This document shows positions 16,353 to 22,752 of a stretch of DNA of 32,851 bases, one piece after another. Location: the NCBI GenBank assembly GCA_027886825.1, contig JAPCJS010000005.1, forward strand, positions 1 to 32,851, read 5' to 3'. Each line of letters opens with the position of its first letter. Position 1 is the stretch's first letter. Below the pieces are notes generated by a model. It ran no database searches. It saw nothing but the letters and a program-made list of their open reading frames with translations, and was not told where the DNA came from. The translations under genes and the position numbers were made by a program. This DNA comes from Nitrososphaerota archaeon (GTDB lineage: Archaea; Thermoproteota; Nitrososphaeria; Nitrososphaerales; Gagatemarchaeaceae).

Positions 16353-16369
16353 TTGTCCTCACATATGAT
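16353..16369 (-). other. Non-canonical 17-nt intron in the D loop of tRNA-Gly
   Basis: The first four D-stem bases GTCC can pair with an internal GGAC inside the insert. This gives a 4-bp central helix flanked by 3-nt bulges AGA and AAU and an inner TCA/TGA helix with a UAUG loop. Cutting AG|A and AA|U removes 17 nt and restores a normal D arm, placing the intron after position 15. The outer helix is missing, so this is a relaxed motif. Confidence 0.82.
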
Positions 16370-16410
16370 CTGGACGACGACCGCTTTCGCATGCACCCTG
16401 ATTCGCCCCT

Positions 16411-16422
16411 TTTTATTTTTAA
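16411..16422 (-). promoter_or_regulatory. TATA-like box of the tRNA-Gly gene
   Basis: A run reading ttaaaaataaaa on the minus strand lies 27-38 nt upstream of the tRNA 5' end in otherwise GC-rich DNA. This is the normal position for an archaeal tRNA promoter. Confidence 0.6.
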
Positions 16423-16600
16423 TAATGAAATGATATCAGATGAACATCTTACACAGGCGTAGCGAACCCAACACATAGCTCAACTACATCGGTTTACTGC
16501 TCAACAGGCTACTTGGAGAATATGACGTCCTCATGAGTCGAACTTGATGCAACAGACAAATTCAATATAGCTATAAATATTGCATTTTGTATTTAAACAC

Positions 16601-16608
16601 CTATATAG
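16601..16608 (+). promoter_or_regulatory. TATA-like box of the 145-aa protein gene
   Basis: The sequence ctatatag lies 23-30 nt before the ATG at 16631 in a long A/T-rich stretch (16555-16630). It is among the clearest promoters in the window, predicts a leaderless mRNA, and shows that the first 17 codons of the listed ORF are upstream DNA. Confidence 0.65.
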
Positions 16609-16630
16609 TGATTATAATTGTTACATCAGT

Positions 16631-17068
16631 ATGTCAAACGTACAACAAGCACAGATTAAGAACAACAAGGGAGAGCTTATCGGAGAGCTTCGTGGAAAGT
16701 CCGTCACTACGACGATCAAAGAGATAACGCCCTTTGGCGTGAGGATATCAAACAACGGCACCGGCCAGTTCACCGGCAAGTACACTGCGTCTGTGATGGA
16801 CACGGTCAACGTATCTCTCAACAGAGATGGTACGACCCAATATGAGACGAAGTCCATCCAGAACACGATGGAGGGAGACTTTGTAATCGTAAACTCCACA
16901 GGCCATGGAAAGTCCACGGGCCCCACGACCCAGGAGTTTGAAGGAGAAGTCGCCTTCATGACCCAGTCTCAGAAGCTTGCGTGGCTCAACACGACCAAGG
17001 GCTGGATCGAGGGTACGACGAACAACGCAACCGGCGAATACCAGGCAAAGATCTACGCTCAGAAGTAG
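16631..17068 (+). CDS. Small soluble protein of unknown function (145 aa)
   Basis: I do not recognise the family. With the start at ATG 16631 (placed by the TATA-like box) the protein has 145 residues, no signal peptide, no membrane helix and no Cys. It is rich in Thr, Gly and Asn and alternates short polar and hydrophobic stretches (ELIGELRGKSVTTTIKEI, GQFTGKYTASVMDTVNVSL, GDFVIVNSTGHGKSTG, EFEGEVAFMTQ, GEYQAKIYAQK). This suggests an antiparallel beta-barrel, loosely like calycin or DUF3224-type proteins; that fold is a guess. The strong-looking promoter, leaderless start and a large hairpin right after the stop mark it as an independent, probably well expressed unit between the tRNA-Gly gene and nep1. 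Confidence 0.82.
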   Translation: MSNVQQAQIKNNKGELIGELRGKSVTTTIKEITPFGVRISNNGTGQFTGKYTASVMDTVNVSLNRDGTTQYETKSIQNTMEGDFVIVNSTGHGKSTGPTTQEFEGEVAFMTQSQKLAWLNTTKGWIEGTTNNATGEYQAKIYAQK

Positions 17069-17094
17069 AGCTTAGATCGTCCGACAGACATCGT

Positions 17095-17145
17095 TTCACC
17101 CTCCGAGGTAAGGTGCCAAGGGGCACCACCTCGTTTTTGGGTGAA
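17095..17145 (+). terminator. Large nested hairpin with T-run after the 145-aa protein gene
   Basis: Inner stem CGAGGT-aa-GGTGCC / GGCACC-ACCTCG (17104-17133) has 12 base pairs, a 2-nt bulge and a short purine loop, and is followed by TTTTT (17134-17138). Outer arms TTCACCC (17095-17101) and GGGTGAA (17139-17145) also pair perfectly. The T-run lies inside the outer arms, so an intrinsic-style terminator and an alternative long structure could compete. Confidence 0.75.
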
Positions 17146-17368
17146 CAACTCTTTTCCTCTGCGCCGTCCGTAGTTGATGGTGCTAATCCGGTTTGTACGC
17201 GATCCTGTGAGTAGTCGCTAAGGATTCCACCGGTGATTCGGTTCATCTTGCCGTGTCTGATTCTGGGTTGATGTCTGTCTGGATCACCGTTCGCTTCTAA
17301 CGCTGGCAGAGGTACGATGACCCACACGCCGTGGAAAACACCCAGATGAGACCAGCAATAATTGAACC
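17146..17368. other. Gene-free spacer between the hairpin and nep1
   Basis: Together with the hairpin this makes about 300 nt without a gene. I looked for box C/D-type RNA signals. GATGA-like strings occur near 17316 and 17344, but no correctly ordered and spaced D box follows, so I call nothing. The ORFs listed here lack family features and overlap each other on both strands. Confidence 0.35.
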
Positions 17369-18061
17369 CTATGAACTGGAAGAACGATGCCCAACCGCCT
17401 TCTCCGTCTCATAGACCAGTCGTGCGGCCACCACATGAGCATCCAGAGCATTTGCATCGATCCGCACAAGCTTCTCAAGGGCCTTTGTCGTCTCCGGAGT
17501 GAAGTGCCCCTTCGGGAACCCTCCCACCAGCACCGCAGGGTTCTTGGCACCGACCAGCTGGATCGCCAGGTCCTCGAGCTTCATAGGGTTCCCCTGCACG
17601 GAGAGCCCTATCGCGGGGTCCGAGCCTATGCGGCTCAAGAGCCGGGGGACGGACTCTGCATGGAAGGTGATCAGGCCCGAGCCCGGCTTCTCATACAGAG
17701 TCTGTTGCATGAGGTCCCGGAACCTGAAATAGCTTTTCGGAGGCCTCGTCTGCTCCTTGAACTCCAGCACCAGATCGTCGCGCGTGTGGATGTAGACCTT
17801 GGCCCCGGCCTGCTGATACAGCGGGGTGCTCGTGATGCTGAGGAGCGTCAGGTGGACTAGGTCTGGCCGGCCCCTCTTGTAATCCTCCTTCAGCCTGAGC
17901 ATCGCCGCGTGATGGATGCTCCTGTCCAGAAGTATCCGGGACGGTTCGAGGTCCCTCCGCCTCGCGTCGTTCCTGACCGAGGCGTGCCTCGAGATCTCTC
18001 CCGGGACGAGCTCGAGGGCGGCCTCGGCGATGATGAGGTTCAGCACCACGTTCGAGGACAT
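17369..18061 (-). CDS. nep1: Ribosome biogenesis protein Nep1 (Emg1), 16S rRNA pseudouridine N1-methyltransferase
   Basis: 230-aa SPOUT-class methyltransferase that methylates a pseudouridine in helix 35 of small-subunit rRNA and assists 30S assembly. Family signatures are LNLIIAEAALELVP at the N-terminus, ILLDRSIHHAAMLRL (about 43-57), KRGRPDLVHLTLLSITSTPLYQQAGAKVYIHTRDD (about 62-96), PPKSYFRFRDLMQQ (about 106-119) and the SPOUT-knot VLVGGFPKGHF (about 182-192). The ATG at 18061 may be too close to the only A/T box in the short divergent spacer; GTG at 18049 or 18046 would sit 25-27 nt from it and still leaves the family N-terminus (VLNLIIAEAALELVP). Divergent from the RNase P subunit gene. 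Confidence 0.95.
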   Translation of the reverse strand: MSSNVVLNLIIAEAALELVPGEISRHASVRNDARRRDLEPSRILLDRSIHHAAMLRLKEDYKRGRPDLVHLTLLSITSTPLYQQAGAKVYIHTRDDLVLEFKEQTRPPKSYFRFRDLMQQTLYEKPGSGLITFHAESVPRLLSRIGSDPAIGLSVQGNPMKLEDLAIQLVGAKNPAVLVGGFPKGHFTPETTKALEKLVRIDANALDAHVVAARLVYETEKAVGHRSSSS

Positions 18062-18070
18062 CCAGCTACG

Positions 18071-18076
18071 ATTAAT
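18071..18076. promoter_or_regulatory. Single palindromic A/T box between nep1 and rnp4 (possible bidirectional TATA)
   Basis: The nep1-rnp4 spacer is only 39 bp and holds one A/T run, gATTAATtc. Its centre is about 27 nt from GTG 18101 of rnp4 and 25-27 nt from the nep1 GTG codons at 18049/18046. The box reads the same on both strands and may drive both genes. Confidence 0.5.
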
Positions 18077-18100
18077 TCTTTGTCTGCAGGTGGCAGGAGC

Positions 18101-18421
18101 GTGAAGAAGAAGGAGGCCAAGAAGGAAGCCGCAAGGGTGGGTGCGACCCTGATCGAGATGGCCGTGGCGACAGCTCCCACCGACCTAGACCTTGCCAAGG
18201 CGCAGGCCTCGCTCGCCAGGAAGGTGATGCTCAAGTTCAACGTCCGATACGACTGGAGTCTTAGGCGCTTCTTCTGCCACGGCTGCAAGGGCCTGATCTT
18301 TCCGGGGATCAACGCCAGGGTCAGGCTGGGCCCGGGGAAGATGCTGCTGGTCACCTGCGCCGAGTGCAGCTACGTGAACAGGAAGAAACTTTCAAAGTCA
18401 CGCTTAAATATACAGCGGTGA
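18101..18421 (+). CDS. rnp4: Ribonuclease P protein component 4 (Rpp21/Rnp4)
   Basis: 106-aa zinc-ribbon subunit of archaeal RNase P, which trims the 5' leader from pre-tRNAs together with the RNase P RNA and other proteins. The sequence shows a Lys-rich N-terminus, helical LDLAKAQASLARKVMLKFNVRY, the RRFFCHGC zinc half-site (Cys 59, 62), the PGINARVRL strand and the second half-site TCAEC (Cys 86, 89). The listed ORF starts far upstream, inside nep1 on the other strand. The GTG at 18101 is preferred because a TATA-like attaat lies about 27 nt upstream and the length then matches the family. Its stop overlaps the region just before the S19e leader. Confidence 0.93.
   Translation: MKKKEAKKEAARVGATLIEMAVATAPTDLDLAKAQASLARKVMLKFNVRYDWSLRRFFCHGCKGLIFPGINARVRLGPGKMLLVTCAECSYVNRKKLSKSRLNIQR
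18403..18412 (+). promoter_or_regulatory. TATA-like box inside the 3' end of rnp4, before rps19e
   Basis: The run cttaaatata lies within the last codons of rnp4. It predicts transcription from about 18433 and thus a leader of roughly 17 nt before the S19e ATG at 18451, giving the ribosomal cluster its own promoter in addition to read-through from rnp4. Confidence 0.55.
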
Positions 18422-18450
18422 GGGCTGACGAATTCACTCCGTGGAAAAAG

Positions 18451-18906
18451 ATGGTGCGAGTACATGATGTACCTGCCGATAAACTGATAGAGGCGCTAGC
18501 GGAGCATCTGAAGAAGGTTCCTGAGCTTGAGCCGCCACAGTGGGCGGCCTTTGTGAAGACTGGTTCCCACGCAGAAAGACCACCCCAACAGCCTGACTGG
18601 TGGTACACGAGGGCCGCATCCCTGATGAGGAAGGTATACCTTCAGGGACCGGTCGGACTCCAGCAGCTGGTGTCTGCCTATGGCGGCAGCAAGGCGCTAT
18701 CCTACTTTCCGAAGCACCACCGCGACGCTGGTGGCTCGGTCATCAGAAATGCGCTGAAGGAGCTGGAGGCGGCGGAGCTCGTGACGAAGCAGGGGAACAA
18801 GGGCAGGGTCCTTACACCAAAGGGAGTTGCACTGCTCGACAAGGTCAGCAAGGATGTTTTTAAGGAACTGTCCAAGGAAATCCCTGCGCTAGCAAGATAC
18901 GGGTGA
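18451..18906 (+). CDS. rps19e: 30S ribosomal protein S19e
   Basis: 151-aa archaeal/eukaryotic-specific small-subunit protein with no bacterial counterpart. Recognised by MVRVHDVPADKLIEALAEHLKKV at the N-terminus, PPQQPDWWYTRAASLMRKVYLQGPVGLQQLVSAYGG (about 46-81), FPKHHRDAGGSVIRNALKELEAAELV (about 89-114, winged-helix part) and GRVLTPKGVALLDKVSKDV. I start at ATG 18451, because S19e proteins begin at this point and the 29 preceding codons of the ORF overlap rnp4 and its stop. First gene of a compact run (S19e, PDCD5, L39e, L31e, aIF6) with gaps of 0-7 nt. Confidence 0.96.
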   Translation: MVRVHDVPADKLIEALAEHLKKVPELEPPQWAAFVKTGSHAERPPQQPDWWYTRAASLMRKVYLQGPVGLQQLVSAYGGSKALSYFPKHHRDAGGSVIRNALKELEAAELVTKQGNKGRVLTPKGVALLDKVSKDVFKELSKEIPALARYG

Positions 18907-18913
18907 TTGGATT

Positions 18914-19198
18914 TTGTCCGAACAGAGGGATAGCCAGCCGAGGAAAGAACAAGGGGAGGACAAGGAGAAGAAGGCCCTCCGCGAGAACATAATGCGCATG
19001 GCTCTGACCTCCGAAGCCCGACAGCGTCTGGCGAACATCAAGATGGTGAAACCCCAGATCGCCCAGACCATCGAGGAGTACATCGTGCAGATGGCCTCGT
19101 CGGGGAAGCTGAAACAGGTGATAAACGACGATCAGCTGAAGGAGTTACTCGGTTCGATACAGGGAAAGAAGAGGGAGTTCACCATAAGGAGGATATGA
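18914..19198 (+). CDS. PDCD5-like DNA-binding protein
   Basis: 94-aa small helical protein of the PDCD5/TFAR19 family, which in archaea is a conserved nucleic-acid-binding protein of unclear role, usually next to S19e as here. It has a charged N-terminus (SEQRDSQPRKEQGEDKEKKALRENI), then the core ALTSEARQRLANIKMVKPQIAQTIEEYIVQMASSGKL and the C-terminal IQGKKREFTIRRI, the family hallmark. The TTG at 18914 is used; GGGTGATTGG just upstream is a ribosome-binding-like sequence complementary to the 16S 3' end. The gene lies 7 nt after rps19e. Confidence 0.93.
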   Translation: MSEQRDSQPRKEQGEDKEKKALRENIMRMALTSEARQRLANIKMVKPQIAQTIEEYIVQMASSGKLKQVINDDQLKELLGSIQGKKREFTIRRI

Positions 19199-19201
19199 GC
19201 T

Positions 19202-19360
19202 ATGGGAAGCGTAAAAGACAAGTCAAAAAAGAACCGACTGACCAAGGCAAGGAAACAGGCCTCGCCTGTCCCAACCTGGGTTGTGATAAAGACCAACAGG
19301 ACCGTCAGATTCAACCCGAAACAGCGGGACTGGCGGAGACAAAAGCTGCGCCAAAAGTGA
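19202..19360 (+). CDS. rpl39e: 50S ribosomal protein L39e (missing from the ORF track)
   Basis: 52-aa, very basic large-subunit protein that lines the exit tunnel. Translation from the ATG at 19202 gives MGSVKDKSKKNRLTKARK, then PVPTWVVIKTNRTVRF and a Trp/Arg-rich C-terminus (RDWRRQKLRQK), a full match to the family pattern and length. AGGAGG about 9 nt upstream, inside the end of the PDCD5 gene, is a strong ribosome binding site and fixes the start. The track shows only an overlapping out-of-frame ORF (19195-19377). It lies 3 nt after the PDCD5 stop and 6 nt before L31e. Confidence 0.96.
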   Translation: MGSVKDKSKKNRLTKARKQASPVPTWVVIKTNRTVRFNPKQRDWRRQKLRQK

Positions 19361-19366
19361 TAGCGA

Positions 19367-19648
19367 ATGTCATCTAACCTAGAACCGCTGACGCGCGTCT
19401 ACATGGTACCGCTGCGCCGGGCCTTCGAGGCACCCAAGTACAGAAGGACGAAGGTCGCGGTGAGGATCATCCGAGAGTTCACGACGAGGCACATGAAGGC
19501 GACCGAGGTGAAGATAGAGAGGGGCGTCAACGAGCTGATCTGGTCCCGCGGAATCACCAATCCTCCCAGGAGGATCAAGCTCGAGATGGAAAGAGACGAG
19601 GACGGGGTAGTCTCTGTCCGGCTCGCACCTGAACCAGTGTCTTCCTAG
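19367..19648 (+). CDS. rpl31e: 50S ribosomal protein L31e
   Basis: 93-aa large-subunit protein near the exit of the peptide tunnel. Recognised by TRVYMVPLRRAFEAPKYRRTKVAVRIIREFTTRHMKATEVKIERGVNELIWSRGITNPPRRIKLEMERDEDGVVSVRL, which covers the whole family domain. It starts 6 nt after L39e and stops exactly one codon before the aIF6 ATG, so it is embedded in the S19e-aIF6 operon. L39e-L31e-aIF6 is a widely conserved archaeal gene order. Confidence 0.97.
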   Translation: MSSNLEPLTRVYMVPLRRAFEAPKYRRTKVAVRIIREFTTRHMKATEVKIERGVNELIWSRGITNPPRRIKLEMERDEDGVVSVRLAPEPVSS

Positions 19649-20314
19649 ATGGGTCTCTACCTCGTAGAGGTCTACAGAAGTCCCAACATCGGAATATTTC
19701 TCAGGGCCAACGACAAGTTCCTGCTGGCCCCGAAGGGCATAGCCTCGACGAAATCCAAGCTGCTCGCGGACAACCTCAGGGTCACGCCGGTCTTCGTCTC
19801 CGTCGAGGGGACGAGGCTGCTGGGGCCGCTCATCGCCATGAACAACAAGGGCATGGTCGTCTCCCGCATGATCGAGGACTATGAGGTGAAGGAGATAGCC
19901 TCGCAGACCGGGCTCAGGGTCGAGAAGTTCAATTCCAAGTTCACCGCGGTTGGCAATCTGGTGGCGGCCAACGACAACGGGGCGGTGGTCTCACCCATCC
20001 TCGACCAGGCGGCCGTATCCCAGATAGAGGACGTACTCGACGTGGAGATCCTCAGGCTCGCGATTCCCGAATACGTGCAGGTCGGCGCCCTGATCGTGGC
20101 AACCAACAGCGGTGCAGCCGTCTATCCCAAGCTGACCGAGAAAGATGTAGAAGACGTGGCGGGCGTCTTCAAGGTCGATGCGTACCCTGCCTCGGTGAAC
20201 GGGGGGATCCCGTTCCTGACGTCAGGGCTGATCGCCAACTCCTCTAACGCAGTGGTCGGGAAGCTCACGACGGGTCCCGAGCTCATCTTCCTGACCAAGG
20301 CCCTGAACGTCTAA
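19649..20314 (+). CDS. eif6: Translation initiation factor 6 (aIF6), ribosome anti-association factor
   Basis: 221-aa factor of pentein-like five-fold symmetry that binds the 50S subunit and prevents early joining with the 30S. Repeated subdomains are visible: SPNIGIFLRANDKFLLAP, SVEGTRLLGPLIAMNNKGMVVSRM, KFTAVGNLVAANDNGAVVSPIL, YVQVGALIVATNSGAAVYPKL and SGLIANSSNAVVGKLTTGPEL. Length and order fit the archaeal family. The ATG directly follows the L31e stop (TAGATG), so translation is probably coupled. Confidence 0.97.
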   Translation: MGLYLVEVYRSPNIGIFLRANDKFLLAPKGIASTKSKLLADNLRVTPVFVSVEGTRLLGPLIAMNNKGMVVSRMIEDYEVKEIASQTGLRVEKFNSKFTAVGNLVAANDNGAVVSPILDQAAVSQIEDVLDVEILRLAIPEYVQVGALIVATNSGAAVYPKLTEKDVEDVAGVFKVDAYPASVNGGIPFLTSGLIANSSNAVVGKLTTGPELIFLTKALNV

Positions 20315-20372
20315 AGTCCAAAGAACCCGCATTCTTAAAAAGGGTCTTAACGAGCTGGAGGTAGATTTCGCC

Positions 20373-20792
20373 TTGAGCAAAGAAGAGGAACGGATCAACA
20401 ACCTGGTGGCAGAGGTCAGAGTGCTCGAGAGCACCTTCAACGATCTGTCGTCGCGCCAGAACCTCCTGGAGAGAATCCTGATGGAGAGCAGATCCTCCCT
20501 CGACACGATAAAGGGGCTCAGCTCCTCGACGACCGAAGAGGTGCTCTTACCCGTGGGAGGAGGGATACTCCTCCGAGCGAGCCCGCCGAAGACGGACAAG
20601 GTCCTGCTGAACATAGGCGCGAACGTCGTAGTCGAGAAGAGCAGGGACGACGCCACCAAGTTCATGGAGACCCGGGCCGGCGAGCTGGAAGAGGACATCG
20701 TGGCGATAAACTCCCAGCGGAACCAGATCGCCCAGCGCCTGGAGTCGGACCGAAGGGCGCTCCAGTCACTATTGAGCAGACAAGGTCAATAG
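20373..20792 (+). CDS. pfdA: Prefoldin subunit alpha
   Basis: 139-aa subunit of the hexameric prefoldin (two alpha, four beta), a jellyfish-shaped holdase that passes unfolded proteins to the thermosome. Shape: N-terminal coiled coil (EERINNLVAEVRVLESTFNDLSSRQNLLERILMES), beta-hairpins (EVLLPVGGGILLRASPPKTDKVLLNIGANVVVEKS) and a C-terminal coiled coil. The TTG at 20373 is supported by GGAGGT at 20357-20362. A TATA-like cttaaaaag near 20334 may give it its own transcript. In many archaea an L18ae (LX) gene lies between aIF6 and pfdA; there is none here. Confidence 0.93.
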   Translation: MSKEEERINNLVAEVRVLESTFNDLSSRQNLLERILMESRSSLDTIKGLSSSTTEEVLLPVGGGILLRASPPKTDKVLLNIGANVVVEKSRDDATKFMETRAGELEEDIVAINSQRNQIAQRLESDRRALQSLLSRQGQ

Positions 20793-20798
20793 TCGGCT

Positions 20799-21704
20799 TT
20801 GTTCGACAAGCTCAGAGAGGCTTTCTCCTCTCTCACGAAGGTGGTATCCGAGAAGAAGCTCTCTGAGAAGGACATTGATGAGGCACTCTACAACTTCCAG
20901 CTCACGCTTCTGGAGAGCGACGTGGCCCAGGAGGTCGTCGACAGCATGGTGGGCTCCCTCAAGACCCAGATGACGGGACTGAAGGTCGAGCGCTCGAAGG
21001 ACACGGGTTCCCTGGTTCGCGAGAAGCTCCGGAGCACGATGACCGAGATCTTCACCAAGGCGGGGACCGCCGACGTCTTCAGGCTGATCGACGAGAAGAA
21101 GAAAAAGGGAGAGCCGTTCACGATACTTTTCCTCGGCATCAACGGGACGGGCAAGACAACCAGCGTGGCCAAGTTCGCGTACCTCCTCAAGCAGGCCGGC
21201 TACTCGGTCGTGGTCGCCGCGGGAGACACGCACAGGGCTGGGGCGATAGAACAGCTCACCGAGCACGCGAACCGGATCTCCATCAAGGTGATCGCGCAGA
21301 GGTATGGTTCCGACCCGGCAGCGGTAGCAAGGGACGGAGCGCTCTACGCAAAGGCCCACCACATCGATGTCCTCCTCGTGGACACGGCGGGCAGGATGCA
21401 GACCAACCTGAACCTGATGGAGGAGATGGGGAAGATAGTCAGGGTGGTCAAGCCTGACTTTAAGATATTCATAGGCGACTCTCTGGCCGGCAACGACGCC
21501 ATCTCCCAGGCGCAGCTCTTCAACAAGTACACCGGGTTCGACGGGGCGATCCTGACCAAGACCGATGCCGACACAAAGGGAGGCGCCGCCCTCTCGATAG
21601 CGTACACGACGAACCGGCCGATCCTGTTCCTCGGGGTCGGGCAGGAGTACAAGGACATGAAGAAGTTCGAACCGAACTCCTTCGTTGACGCCCTAATGGC
21701 CTGA
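20799..21704 (+). CDS. ftsY: Signal recognition particle receptor FtsY
   Basis: 301-aa SRP GTPase that docks SRP-bound ribosomes at the membrane and hands them to SecYE. Helical N domain (1-95), then the G domain with GINGTGKTT (113-121), the DTHRAGAIEQL insertion region (143-152), DTAGRMQTN (195-203), TKTDADTKGG (253-262) and LGVGQ (278-282). The short N-terminus without a long acidic A domain is typical for archaea. The TTG at 20799 lies 6 nt after pfdA, so the two are co-transcribed. The family call versus Ffh is based on the short length and lack of a Met-rich M domain. Confidence 0.96.
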   Translation: MFDKLREAFSSLTKVVSEKKLSEKDIDEALYNFQLTLLESDVAQEVVDSMVGSLKTQMTGLKVERSKDTGSLVREKLRSTMTEIFTKAGTADVFRLIDEKKKKGEPFTILFLGINGTGKTTSVAKFAYLLKQAGYSVVVAAGDTHRAGAIEQLTEHANRISIKVIAQRYGSDPAAVARDGALYAKAHHIDVLLVDTAGRMQTNLNLMEEMGKIVRVVKPDFKIFIGDSLAGNDAISQAQLFNKYTGFDGAILTKTDADTKGGAALSIAYTTNRPILFLGVGQEYKDMKKFEPNSFVDALMA

Positions 21705-21746
21705 TTGAGAAGCCGCACGGCGCACGGGATTAGACAAACCGGGGCT

Positions 21747-22574
21747 TCAGAGCCGGATGACCTCGAGAGCGAACTGGCCGGCGAGCCCCAGAATCTTCTC
21801 CCTGTGCTGACCCATCCCCTTCCAGTCGACGGCCACGAAACGGGGGAACCTCGAGGTCTTCTGGATCATCTGACCGAACATCTCGCTGTCGACCCCGCCG
21901 AGGGAGTGCTTCGCGACGACAGAGGAGAGCGCGACGTCGCTCTCGAGAAGCAGCTTGTTGAGCTTCGCGGAATAGTGAGGCCCTCCAAAGGCGATGGCCA
22001 CCCTGTCCCACGACCTCCCCTGCGTGAGCCCTTCGATCAGCGCGTCCCCGATTACCCTCGCGGCCCGCTCGTCTCCCCAGTTCTTCTCCGATGAACCGAG
22101 CTCCACGAACAGGACCGGCCTCTTGAGGGAGGTAGGGCCGTGGTGTGTCGCCTCGATCGTGATCTGGTAGTCTGGGATATCGTCCTTCCACTTGTTCAGG
22201 GCTATGAGATAGTTCTTCTGCAGGTCGGGGTTCACCCCTCCGACCTCCCTCGGTCTGCCGCCCAGCGAGGGCCTGTCCGTGAAGTTGCCTGTGGTGTGAA
22301 CCGTGAGCGAGGGTATCCCGGACTCGGCCCTGTGCCTTGACAGAAAGATGTAGGCCTGCGGGTTGAAGTAGGAGTCCAGGTCTGGCGGGCTTATCATCTC
22401 CGTGTCGATGGTGACAAGGAGAAGGGAGCCCTTCTGAAAGACGGGCTCTCCCATCAACGCTATCTCGGTCGACTGGAAACCATGGTTCTTTACCAGACCG
22501 CTGGCGATCGTGGCAGAGGCCTCATCCCTGGTCGAGGTTATCAGTACGGTCGCGGGCGAGCCTTCCGGTGTCAT
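21747..22574 (-). CDS. dtdA: D-aminoacyl-tRNA deacylase (DTD2/GEK1 family)
   Basis: 275-aa proofreading enzyme that removes D-amino acids wrongly attached to tRNAs, the archaeal/plant type unrelated in sequence to bacterial DTD. Signatures are TSTRDEASATIASGL at the N-terminus, HRAESGIPSLTVHTTGNF (about 80-97), TIEATHHGPTSLKRPVLFVELGSSEKNW (about 140-167), VAIAFGGPHYSAKLNKLLL (about 191-209) and HSLGGVD. I use the ATG at 22574; the listed ORF begins at GTG 22592 and adds six residues. It is on the opposite strand to ftsY (convergent) and secE (divergent). A D-cysteine desulfhydrase-like gene at 11526 suggests this cell meets D-amino acids. Confidence 0.93.
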   Translation of the reverse strand: MTPEGSPATVLITSTRDEASATIASGLVKNHGFQSTEIALMGEPVFQKGSLLLVTIDTEMISPPDLDSYFNPQAYIFLSRHRAESGIPSLTVHTTGNFTDRPSLGGRPREVGGVNPDLQKNYLIALNKWKDDIPDYQITIEATHHGPTSLKRPVLFVELGSSEKNWGDERAARVIGDALIEGLTQGRSWDRVAIAFGGPHYSAKLNKLLLESDVALSSVVAKHSLGGVDSEMFGQMIQKTSRFPRFVAVDWKGMGQHREKILGLAGQFALEVIRL

Positions 22575-22686
22575 GTGGTATTTTCGGTGCACCCGCTTGA
22601 GTCAGGGAGAAAAGCCTTTGACGGTCGTGTCAGAAGGAAGGCCTCGCGCGTGCGCAGATGCTTCGTGCCTGCGACGCTACGGAAAA

Positions 22687-22703
22687 CCATCCGTAGAGGA
22701 TGG
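22687..22703. promoter_or_regulatory. Inverted repeat CCATCC-N5-GGATGG above the secE promoter
   Basis: A perfect 6-bp repeat with a 5-nt loop lies just upstream of the secE TATA-like box in the divergent dtdA-secE spacer. It could be an operator or a hairpin. No second copy was noticed. Confidence 0.35.
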
Positions 22704-22709
22704 ACTAGT

Positions 22710-22719
22710 CTTATAAATA
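22710..22719 (+). promoter_or_regulatory. TATA-like box of secE-nusG
   Basis: The sequence cttataaata is a very good archaeal TATA box. It predicts transcription from about 22741, leaving a leader of about 12 nt before the TTG at 22753. Confidence 0.7.
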
Positions 22720-22752
22720 GGTCTCCTGGCGAACGAGTGCAAGGCTTTAGCT

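Larger units (their letters stand above)
16264..16384 (-). tRNA. tRNA-Gly(UCC) with two introns
   Basis: On the minus strand, acceptor GCGGTCG pairs fully with CGACCGC, the T arm is CCGGG-TTCAAAT-CCCGG, the discriminator is A and CCA is not encoded. The 5' GCGG...TCGTCCAG start is typical of archaeal tRNA-Gly. Removing two introns gives a 75-nt cloverleaf: D arm GTCC-AGTCTGGTCTA-GGAC, anticodon arm TAAGC-CCTCCAA-GCTTG with anticodon UCC and C at position 33, and variable loop TAAC. Both introns fit bulge-helix-bulge rules: a 29-nt one at the canonical 37/38 site and a 17-nt one in the D loop. The C33 is unusual in general, and I have not checked how common it is in archaeal glycine tRNAs. Confidence 0.93.

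Noticed and set aside
17310-17350. Box C/D guide RNA
   Set aside because: GATGA-like boxes occur, but no D box at correct order and spacing was found.
19195-19377. 60-aa plus ORF MSYGKRKRQ...
   Set aside because: It is in a different frame over the true L39e gene, which has the family sequence and a ribosome binding site.
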